Shown piece by piece: positions 6,738-12,317 of a DNA stretch of 13,663 nucleotides (positions are counted from its first letter, which is position 1; every line of letters begins with the position of its first letter). Made by a program: the position numbers and the translations under genes. The notes below the pieces were generated by a model. The model saw only the letters and a list, made by a program, of their open reading frames with translations, searched no databases and was not told the DNA's origin. Source of the stretch: Bacteriovoracaceae bacterium UBA2428 (lineage in GTDB: Bacteria; Bdellovibrionota; UBA2428); contig DDRA01000152.1 of assembly GCA_002343545.1 (NCBI GenBank), positions 2,310 through 15,972 on the forward strand, read 5' to 3'.

Positions 6738-8765
6738 ATGATGAACACGGCGTTGCTCTTAGAGGTCATGGACGGGGACAAGCTCCTCGCCCGGCAGGTC
6801 CTCGACCAGCAGAAAGTCATCGTGGGGCGCATCCTCTCGGCGGACTTCCGGGTTCCGGATAACCGCATCTCGCGGATTCACGCCCTCCTCGAACGTCTCG
6901 AGGATGGTTCGCTTCGACTGACCGACCTCGCGTCGACCCACGGCACTTTCGTGAACGGGGAACGCGTCGTCGAGCGCGTGCTCAAGTCCGGCGACGAGAT
7001 CTCGTTCGCCGGCCTCAAGACGAGACTCGCCGAAGTGGCCGTGCCGTCGCAAGCGGTGCCTTCGGCTCCCGCCGCGGCCACGCTCGCGAAGCCCATCGAG
7101 GCCCCTCGCCCGGCGCCCGAAGCGCGCGCGGCGGCTCCGGCCTCCGTGCAGGTGTCCCCGGGCGCGGGCCCGCAACCGCAGCCGACGGGACCCCGCGAAG
7201 CGACCGTCATCCGCTCGCTCCGCGAAACCGCCCGCACGCGCGGCGCCCTCGAACCCGCCACCGTCACCGAAGAGCTCGAGGTCACGGTCTACTGGCAAGA
7301 GACGATCCTCAGCATCGATCACTTCCCCAAGCGCACGAACGCGTCGATCCTCATCGGCGAAGGCCAAGGTAACCGCTACATCGTCCCGCCCGCGGGCCTG
7401 CCCGACAAATACGAGTTCTTCCGCCTGAACGGCCAGACCGTCGAGCTCTTCCTCCATCCCGCGATGAAGGGTTCGATCCGCGTGCAGGGCAAGATGCAGT
7501 CGCTCGAGGAGCTCCGCGCCTCGGGCCGCAACTCGGTCACGCTGAGCGGCCACGACATCGGCAAGATCCAGGTCGGCACGGTGAACTTCTTCTTGATGTT
7601 CGTGCCCGAGCCGCCGTCCATTCCCAAGGCGCCGATCTTCGACCAGGGCGGACTCTTCTGGACGATCCAGGTCTCGATGGGACTTGCGGCCCTCGCCTTC
7701 ATCGCCTTCTCGATGGTCTTCCGTCAGCCCGTCGAGGGTAAGGTCACCGAGTTCCCCGAGAAGTTCCGTCAGCTCCTCATCCAGGAGTACAAGCGCAAGG
7801 TCGAGTTCACGCCGCCTCCCAAAGAGATCAAGCCGCCCGAGCCGGCGCCCGAGAAAAAGCCGCCGCCGCCCACGAAACCGCCGGAGCCGAAGAAGGCCAC
7901 GGGCGAGTCGCCGGTGGATTCCGAGACGGTCCCCGACGCTATCATGAAGTCCGACGTCGCCCGTCGCGGCGGCAACGAAGGCGAGGGCGCGCGCGAGCGT
8001 GGCGCCGAGGGCAAGCGCGGCTGGCAGAACGCCAAGCACGATACGGGTATCACGAATCGTCCCAAGCCGCCGGGCGCGAAGCAACGCGTGCCGGTGAAGG
8101 ACGCCCCCACGACGGGCGGCGGCCAGAGCGGTCTGCTCTCGGCGCTCAAGAACTCCGGCCTCGGCTCGAAGCTCGCGAAAGTCTCGGGCTCGGGCAGCGG
8201 CGCGGGTTCCGGCGGCGGCGCGCAAGGTAACGATCCGCTCAAGGACGCCTTCCTCGGCACCGGCGGGGGCGGCATCCGCTCCGGTCGCGGCAGCGGCGGG
8301 TCGGGCTTGCAGGGCACGGGCACGGGCGGCGGCGGTACGGCCGTCGGCGTGGGCGGTCTCGGCTCGAAGGGCTTCGGCGGCGGCGCCACGGGCGACGGCG
8401 TCGGCTCCATCCCGGGCAAGGGCGAAGCCGCGGTCGGGACCGAGACGGGCTCCGTCACGGTCGTCGGCGGCATCTCGCGCGAAGAAATCGCGCGCGTCGT
8501 GAACTCGCACATGTCGGAAGTCCGCTTCTGCTACGAGCAGGAGCTCCAGAAGAACCCGCAGCTCTTCGGCAAGGTCACGATCAAGTGGACCGTGGGCGAG
8601 GGCGGCCAGGTCACGGCGGCCACGCCCGCCGAGAACACGACGGGCTCCACGGGCCTCGGCACCTGCATCACGGGCCGCCTGCGCACGTGGCGCTTCCCGT
8701 CGCCGCCGCCGGGTTCTTCGGCCGACGTGAGCTGGCCCTTCAACTTCCGCCCGAGCGGCACTTAA
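6738..8765 (+). CDS. inner-membrane FHA / TonB-like protein with C-terminal AgmX/PglI-type domain (GltG/NfsG-like)
   Basis: This is probably the inner-membrane, TonB-like transmission element of the complex. Domains in order: an FHA domain, residues 1-100, with the phosphothreonine-binding signature residues (G30-R31, S45-R46-x-H48, N73-G74); an Ala/Pro linker, about 101-150; a beta-rich globular region, about 178-290; a single transmembrane helix, about 306-328; a Pro/Lys/Glu segment, about 357-388 (KPPPPTKPPEPKK), as in TonB; a long Gly/Ser-rich stretch, about 465-570; and a C-terminal domain, about 579-672, with FCYEQEL (C598), GKVTIKW, GTCITG (C643) and WRFPSPPPG. This last pattern is that of the AgmX/PglI C-terminal family, and its two Cys could pair in the periplasm. 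Topology: FHA in the cytoplasm, C-terminus in the periplasm. The start at ATG 6738 has AAGGA 9 nt upstream. It follows the small gene by 15 nt. The architecture equals that of GltG/NfsG as I know them. Confidence 0.88.
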   Translation: MMNTALLLEVMDGDKLLARQVLDQQKVIVGRILSADFRVPDNRISRIHALLERLEDGSLRLTDLASTHGTFVNGERVVERVLKSGDEISFAGLKTRLAEVAVPSQAVPSAPAAATLAKPIEAPRPAPEARAAAPASVQVSPGAGPQPQPTGPREATVIRSLRETARTRGALEPATVTEELEVTVYWQETILSIDHFPKRTNASILIGEGQGNRYIVPPAGLPDKYEFFRLNGQTVELFLHPAMKGSIRVQGKMQSLEELRASGRNSVTLSGHDIGKIQVGTVNFFLMFVPEPPSIPKAPIFDQGGLFWTIQVSMGLAALAFIAFSMVFRQPVEGKVTEFPEKFRQLLIQEYKRKVEFTPPPKEIKPPEPAPEKKPPPPTKPPEPKKATGESPVDSETVPDAIMKSDVARRGGNEGEGARERGAEGKRGWQNAKHDTGITNRPKPPGAKQRVPVKDAPTTGGGQSGLLSALKNSGLGSKLAKVSGSGSGAGSGGGAQGNDPLKDAFLGTGGGGIRSGRGSGGSGLQGTGTGGGGTAVGVGGLGSKGFGGGATGDGVGSIPGKGEAAVGTETGSVTVVGGISREEIARVVNSHMSEVRFCYEQELQKNPQLFGKVTIKWTVGEGGQVTAATPAENTTGSTGLGTCITGRLRTWRFPSPPPGSSADVSWPFNFRPSGT

Positions 8766-8779
8766 CGTCGGAGCAAGCG

Positions 8780-9640
8780 ATGCGAATCGGAGCGGCCTTT
8801 CACTTCGTCCGATTCGCCGGCCTCGGCTTGGCCGGCTTCGCGTTCCTCTCCGCTCCGGTGGCGGAGGCGCGCCCGGTTCCCGCGACGGAAGCTTCCGAGG
8901 GACTCGGATCGCCGTTTCCGAGCAGCGTCGACGGCCTTTCCATCGGTAACGCCCATCTCGTCGCGACCTCGGGCGAGGGCGGCCGCCTCTACCGCGGTAT
9001 GCGTCCGCGTCGTCCGAACGAGTACGCCGAACTCAAGAAACTCGGCGTGAACCGCGTCGTCATCTTCAAGAACTTCGTGCGCGGGCAAGAGCGAGAGCTC
9101 GGCGAAGAGCGTCGCCAGCTCGAGCGCTTGGGGCTCGCGCCCGACGCGATCGTCCACCTGCCGATGCCGTGGAAAGACGTGCGGAATTACGCCGAGACCT
9201 GCGGCTTCGTGACGGCGGGCCTCGCGGAACTCGAAAAGAGCTTCCGCGCGAAGGAAGGCGCCGCCTACTTTCATTGCACCGTGGGCGAGGATCGTACGGG
9301 ACTGCTCGCCGGCCTCGTGCGCCAGCTCAGCGAAGGCTGGGACGTCGAGCGCGCCTTCCGCGAGGAGATGTGCCGCTGGGGTTTTGCCGAGGGCAACCCG
9401 CGCAAACCCCCGCACGTCGCGCAGGCCGTGCGCAAAGATCTCGTACCGCTTTACCTCAAGCTGAGCTGGGCCATCGAGCGCGGCCAACTTCGCTTCGATC
9501 CCAAGGTCGAGGCCTCGCCCGTAGAGAGCATCCACGGCGCCGCCTGCGCCGAGGATCCGGAAAAGAGCCCCGAGTACCGTGCCTTCGCGCGCAAGTGGCA
9601 GCGCAAGCTCGTCTGCGCGACGGAGCGGCCCGGCCCCTAG
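8780..9640 (+). CDS. exported tyrosine/dual-specificity-type cysteine phosphatase (286 aa)
   Basis: This is a CX5R phosphatase, so the reaction is hydrolysis of a phosphoester (protein, inositol or other) through a phosphocysteine intermediate. Signature HCTVGEDRTG: H165, nucleophile C166, D171, R172. D133 in PMPWKD, 33 residues upstream, is in the right range for the general acid. The N-terminal YRGMRPRRPNEYAELKKLGV segment resembles the opening of the Siw14-like/bacterial DSP fold. A signal peptide (about residues 1-30, ending PVAEA) predicts periplasmic location or secretion. The start at ATG 8780 is chosen because GGAG lies 6 nt upstream and the signal peptide follows at once; the frame's upstream extension overlaps the FHA gene. 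It sits 14 nt after the FHA gene, so it is very likely in the same operon. The substrate cannot be told from sequence. Confidence 0.85.
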   Translation: MRIGAAFHFVRFAGLGLAGFAFLSAPVAEARPVPATEASEGLGSPFPSSVDGLSIGNAHLVATSGEGGRLYRGMRPRRPNEYAELKKLGVNRVVIFKNFVRGQERELGEERRQLERLGLAPDAIVHLPMPWKDVRNYAETCGFVTAGLAELEKSFRAKEGAAYFHCTVGEDRTGLLAGLVRQLSEGWDVERAFREEMCRWGFAEGNPRKPPHVAQAVRKDLVPLYLKLSWAIERGQLRFDPKVEASPVESIHGAACAEDPEKSPEYRAFARKWQRKLVCATERPGP

Positions 9641-10278
9641 GGCTTCCGCGAGAAGAGCGAGAAGGATTCGAAGCGGGCCTTCACGAAATCGCGCGAGAGG
9701 ACGAAGAAGCCGCGGCCGGCGTCGTCCGTGCCCCAGGAATTGAGGGCTTTCCACGCGATGGGGCGCTTGCCGTCGAAATCCTTGATGTAGCCGACCAGAA
9801 CGACGGCGTGGGCGTCCGTCGGGGTCGTCTGCGCTTGGCGTAAGCTCCAAAGCGACTGGGCGGCGTCGAGTTCGGCGTCGTGGAGGGTGTAGCTCAAGCC
9901 GACGGGCTTGCCATGGTCGAGCCATTCGATCGCGCGGGCCTCGGCCTCTTCGAAGTTCTGCACGCGATGCACGGCTTCCGCCCCGGCCTCCAGCACGTTG
10001 CGGTTGATGACGACTTCCTCGGCCGTCACGTTGGGGTCGCCCAGCACCGTGTAGCGATCGCGGAAGGTTTCGGGGGTGATCGACTCCCCGTCGAACACGA
10101 AGGTCCTCGGCGGCCGTCCGTAGTCGTCGTCGAGGTAAGCGCGCACCGCCTCGTCGTAAGACTTCCGGTCGCCGTGCGCCCGGTGGTAAGCGGCGAGTTC
10201 ACGGAGCTTCGGCTCGACCTTGCCGCTCAAATCCCATTGCGAAGAGGGGAGCTTCGGGACCCAAGCGGCGTCGGGCAT
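9637..10278 (-). CDS. papain-like (C1) peptidase, C-terminal part lacking the catalytic Cys
   Basis: The 213 codons from ATG 10278 contain the His and Asn parts of a papain-fold active site: H157 in TDAHAVVLVGY and N180 in ALNSWG, spaced as in C1 peptidases, with the conserved Trp-Gly after the Asn. There is no cysteine anywhere in these residues, so the catalytic Cys (usually in a GxCWAF-like motif over 100 residues before the His) is absent. The same frame stays open upstream of 10278 and reads GSSTGTGTWRRPDDALSW and then TRVHGAMPDAAW, like the region of bacterial C1 peptidases between Cys and His ('...G.PE..WP'). The coding frame thus extends beyond this ATG but has no start codon. No convincing RBS precedes 10278. 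Best read as the surviving part of a broken gene; it may instead be a pseudo-enzyme, or a sequencing frameshift may be present. Confidence 0.6.
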   Translation of the reverse strand: MPDAAWVPKLPSSQWDLSGKVEPKLRELAAYHRAHGDRKSYDEAVRAYLDDDYGRPPRTFVFDGESITPETFRDRYTVLGDPNVTAEEVVINRNVLEAGAEAVHRVQNFEEAEARAIEWLDHGKPVGLSYTLHDAELDAAQSLWSLRQAQTTPTDAHAVVLVGYIKDFDGKRPIAWKALNSWGTDDAGRGFFVLSRDFVKARFESFSLFSRKP

Positions 10279-10489
10279 CGCGCCGTGGACGCGGGTGAGC
10301 CGAACGGCGTTCGGAAGGATTCCGCGCCAGCTGAGCGCGTCGTCGGGGCGTCGCCAGGTCCCGGTCCCGGTCGACGAGCCCTTTGAGTAGCGCCGCGCAA
10401 AGCGAGTTGGCGTGGACCTCCACGCTGAGCAGGGCGCCGAGGAGCCAAGCGCTTCGGCTCGCGAGCGGAGCTTTCGTGAAAAAGCGCAT
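10279..10489 (-). pseudogene. signal-peptide start and frame-shifted 5' remnant of the C1 peptidase gene
   Basis: On the reverse strand, ATG at 10489 encodes a clear signal peptide (MRFFTKAPLASRSAWLLGALLSVEVHA) followed by NSLCAALLKG. In that frame the sequence then turns into Arg-rich nonsense (DRDRDLATPRRRAQ), while the peptidase-like text continues in another frame from about 10380. The distance from 10489 to the stop at 9637 is 853 nt, one base over a multiple of three, so a single-base change near 10380 would join the two. Even the joined protein (about 283 aa) would lack a recognisable QGxCGxCW motif: only C31 right after the signal peptide is present. This suggests deletion of the catalytic N-terminal half as well as a frameshift. 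Confidence 0.5.
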
Positions 10490-10594
10490 CTTAAGGTATC
10501 GGCTTTTTGATTCGAGAAGTTAAGGCGCTAACGCGGGGTTTCATGCGGCTTCGTTTGGCGTTTTCTCCCGGCTGCGACTAAGTTGGCGAGCGGG

Positions 10595-10615
10595 TTCGGA
10601 GCTTTTCGCTCCGAA
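10595..10615 (+). promoter_or_regulatory. perfect 8-bp hairpin in the 5' leader, adjacent to the Shine-Dalgarno
   Basis: TTCGGAGC (10595-10602), loop TTTTC (10603-10607), GCTCCGAA (10608-10615): a perfect 8-bp inverted repeat. Its 3' foot is 3 nt from the AGGAGG Shine-Dalgarno of the next gene. There is no T-run after it, so it is not an intrinsic terminator. It could be a 5'-end stabiliser, a translational control structure or a protein-binding operator. Confidence 0.55.
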
Positions 10616-10618
10616 ATG

Positions 10619-10624
10619 AGGAGG
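10619..10624 (+). promoter_or_regulatory. consensus Shine-Dalgarno AGGAGG
   Basis: AGGAGG ends 7 nt before ATG 10632, the best ribosome binding site in the window. It selects this ATG over the in-frame GTG at 10626, which overlaps the tail of the site's purine run. Strong initiation suggests an abundant exported product. Confidence 0.8.
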
Positions 10625-10631
10625 AGTGCTT

Positions 10632-11339
10632 ATGTTCAAGTCGACCTTTGGTGTCCTCGCGTTGGGATTCTCGATGTGGGCGTCCTCGGCGCAAGCCGAT
10701 GTGCGTTCGGTTTACTTGGGTTACACGCTTTTCCCGGGCCAGAGCCTCGACGTGCTCGGCGCTTTGGGCGGCGGCTTCCGCTGCGGCGATCACGTCTATT
10801 CGACGAACGTCGAGGTCGCGAACCAGGGCCGCAACGTCGGCTATCTCAGCTTGCTGCAAGACCGTCGAGAGTGGCAGCGCGCGACGATCTTCATTGATCC
10901 TTACCGTCGTCCGGTGTGGGCCCTTTTCTCGCCGCGCACGACGCTTTGCCGCGACTCGCGCTTGCTCGAGATCCGGAACGTCGGGTACGAGCCGCTTTGG
11001 CTCGGCCAGGTGAACGTGGAGTTCACGCCGGTCGTGCCGGGCCCCACGCCGACGCCGGTACCGACGCCCGTGCCCACCCCGGTGCCGACGCCGGAACCCG
11101 CCTGCGCGCGCTACGCTTCGGGGCCGATGAACATCGCGCCGGGAATGTGGCAAGCCAAGCTTCTCAGTTGCCCGCAGGGCAAAACTCGTCGCGAGCTCGG
11201 ATTCTTCGGCGGCGCGGGACTCAGTTGCCAATGGGAAGCGGCCGATTCGCGCACGGCGCGCTTCGCGTGCTCGAACTCGGGTCCTCGCCCGGCTTCGGTC
11301 GAACCTTGGATCGAGTGCTGCGAGAACCTCCGGCCTTAG
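10632..11339 (+). CDS. secreted two-domain protein with PTPV-repeat linker and six-Cys C-terminal domain (unknown function)
   Basis: I do not recognise the family. Signal peptide MFKSTFGVLALGFSMWASSAQA, cleavage near residue 22. The first domain, about 23-134, is beta-rich with two cysteines (C51, C106) that could pair. A Pro/Thr/Val linker, about 138-157, has four PTPV/E-type units. The C-terminal domain of about 78 residues has six cysteines (C158, C180, C199, C213, C229, C230), an even number suggesting three disulfides, plus several aromatic residues (W173, W201, W227). Two small disulfide-stabilised domains joined by a Pro-Thr linker is the plan of secreted binding proteins or hydrolases, but no catalytic motif is visible. 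It has an AGGAGG ribosome site and a leader hairpin, and lies 10 nt before a LysR gene on the same strand. Real gene: high confidence; function: unknown. Confidence 0.85.
   Translation: MFKSTFGVLALGFSMWASSAQADVRSVYLGYTLFPGQSLDVLGALGGGFRCGDHVYSTNVEVANQGRNVGYLSLLQDRREWQRATIFIDPYRRPVWALFSPRTTLCRDSRLLEIRNVGYEPLWLGQVNVEFTPVVPGPTPTPVPTPVPTPVPTPEPACARYASGPMNIAPGMWQAKLLSCPQGKTRRELGFFGGAGLSCQWEAADSRTARFACSNSGPRPASVEPWIECCENLRP
11049..11096 (+). repeat. four 12-bp tandem units encoding Pro-Thr-Pro-Val linker
   Basis: Four consecutive 12-nt units (11049, 11061, 11073, 11085) of the form CCG-ACG-CCG-GTN encode PTPV, PTPV, PTPV and PTPE. The units differ mainly at third codon positions (CCG/CCC, ACG/ACC, GTA/GTG). 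The repeat is therefore old enough to have diverged at silent sites while the peptide is kept, which points to selection for the linker. Confidence 0.75.
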
Positions 11340-11349
11340 TCCCGCGACG

Positions 11350-12240
11350 ATGAACCTCGATCGCATCCGCTATTTTCTCGTCCTCGTCGAAACGGAGCAC
11401 GTCGGGCGCGCCGCGAGTCTGCTCGGCATCACGCCCGCCGCGCTCTCCAAGTCGATGGCGAAGCTCCAGGAAGAGCTCAAGCTGCCGCTCCTTCGCCACG
11501 AGGGACGTGGCATCGTCGTCACTCCCGAGGGACGGCGCTTCGTCGACGAGATCAAGCCGCGCGTCTTGGAGCTCGAGGGCTCGCTCAAGGCCTTGCGCGC
11601 GGGCAAGGCGTCGGCGGAAGACCGGCCTTTCCGTTTGGGCACCTTCGAAGTCTTTTCCAGCTACGTGCTGGGGCGTCTCGTCGCCGAGGAGTTCCGCGAT
11701 CTCGCCGTCGACGTGCACGAGCTCGTGCCGGGCCCGCTCGAGGAAGCCCTCGCGCGCGGCCAGATCGACGTGGGCCTGAGCTACATCCCGGTGCCGCACC
11801 CCAAGGTGCAGTTCCTCAAGGTCGGGCGCGTGCGCATGGGCGTCTACGCGCTGAAGGGCTTCGCGGGCAAAGCGCCCTTCGAGGAATGGCCCTTCGTCGT
11901 GCCGCTGCCGCCCGTGGACGGCGGTTCGGCCACCAAGGTCACGGGCCTCGACGGTTGGCCGGACCACGAGCGGCCGCGCCGGATCGTGTACCGCGTAGAC
12001 CTTATGGAATCCGCGTTCTCGCTGCTGCGCGAGGGACTCGCCGTGGCCTACCTGCCCGAGCTCGTCGTGCGCTTCCAGAACCGCGTCGTCGCGCCCGAAT
12101 TCCGTCTGCACGAGATCGGCGAAGGCTTGCTCTCCGAGCGCGCCCGCTCGCAGGATGTCTATCTCGTTCTGCGCAAGGGCGAGGCCGAGACGCGGCCGAG
12201 CAAGCGCATCGCGCGTTTCTTGCGCAAAGTTATGTCTTAA
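11350..12240 (+). CDS. LysR-family transcriptional regulator
   Basis: This is a DNA-binding regulator of usual LysR length (296 aa). The N-terminal winged helix-turn-helix, about residues 2-60, is typical: MNLDRIRYFLVLVETEHVGRA, then SLLGITPAALSKSMAKLQEEL with the recognition helix about 28-43, then LLRHEGRGIVVTPEG. A linker helix runs about 62-85, and an effector-binding domain starts near residue 92 (FRLGTFEVFSSYVLG) and includes the GQIDVGLSY segment common to the family. No Shine-Dalgarno precedes ATG 11350. The gene starts 10 nt after the secreted-protein gene, so it may be translated by re-initiation from it. This same-strand layout is unlike the classic divergent LysR/target pair; likely targets are the neighbouring secreted-protein genes (inference). 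The ligand is not predictable. Confidence 0.9.
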   Translation: MNLDRIRYFLVLVETEHVGRAASLLGITPAALSKSMAKLQEELKLPLLRHEGRGIVVTPEGRRFVDEIKPRVLELEGSLKALRAGKASAEDRPFRLGTFEVFSSYVLGRLVAEEFRDLAVDVHELVPGPLEEALARGQIDVGLSYIPVPHPKVQFLKVGRVRMGVYALKGFAGKAPFEEWPFVVPLPPVDGGSATKVTGLDGWPDHERPRRIVYRVDLMESAFSLLREGLAVAYLPELVVRFQNRVVAPEFRLHEIGEGLLSERARSQDVYLVLRKGEAETRPSKRIARFLRKVMS

Positions 12241-12317
12241 AAGTTAACGTTTTCGGAAAAAGAGTCTCTTTTTGTTTTGGGTCGCATCCTCGATGGTGAT
12301 CCCAACAAGGAGACCTT
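12241..12317 (+). promoter_or_regulatory. AT-rich intergenic region with inverted repeats before the first secreted paralog
   Basis: This 77-nt gap after the LysR stop starts with an AT-rich block (12241-12278) that stands out in the window. It carries an inverted repeat, AAAAAGAG (12257-12264), centre T, CTCTTTTT (12266-12273), and a second short one, TTTTC-G-GAAAA (12250-12260). The first could act as a weak terminator because a T-rich tail follows, or either could be a regulator site. A Shine-Dalgarno AAGGAGA (12307-12313) serves the ATG at 12318. No convincing -35/-10 pair was found. Confidence 0.4.
12257..12278 (+). terminator. possible weak terminator: A/T-rich inverted repeat with T-rich tail
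   Basis: Arms AAAAAGAG and CTCTTTTT separated by one base, followed by GTTTT. In RNA the central 3-5 nt would have to open as a loop, leaving a 6-7 bp A-U rich stem of low stability. Position 17 nt after the LysR stop fits a terminator; the weak stem argues against it, and an operator role is an equal alternative. Confidence 0.3.

Larger units (their letters stand above)
10490..10631. promoter_or_regulatory. divergent intergenic region upstream of the secreted PTPV-linker protein
   Basis: This 142-nt region between the leftward peptidase start and the rightward gene at 10632 is the most AT-rich stretch of its neighbourhood. TTAAGG occurs twice (10491-10496 and 10520-10525). A weak sigma70-like pair for the rightward gene is TTGGCG at 10555-10560 and TAAGTT at 10579-10584, spacer 18. 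This would put the transcript start near 10591, just before the hairpin at 10595-10615. The -10 match is poor, so only the regulatory role of the region as a whole is proposed. Confidence 0.35.

Noticed and set aside
8100..8460. GGC-rich stretch as a DNA repeat element or array
   Set aside because: No regular DNA period; it is the coding sequence of a Gly/Ser-rich linker in the FHA protein frame.
6759..8510. 583-codon antisense frame over the FHA gene
   Set aside because: Low-complexity Arg/Ala/Gly translation, no start context, and the sense frame has clear FHA and AgmX-type signatures.
9631..9648. GGCCC CTA GGGC hairpin as a bidirectional terminator at the convergent stops
   Set aside because: Only about four paired bases and no U-tract on either strand.
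9880..10386. 168-codon rightward frame opposite the C1 peptidase
   Set aside because: No domain or signal; the reverse strand carries papain-like motifs (DAHAVVLVGY, NSWG).
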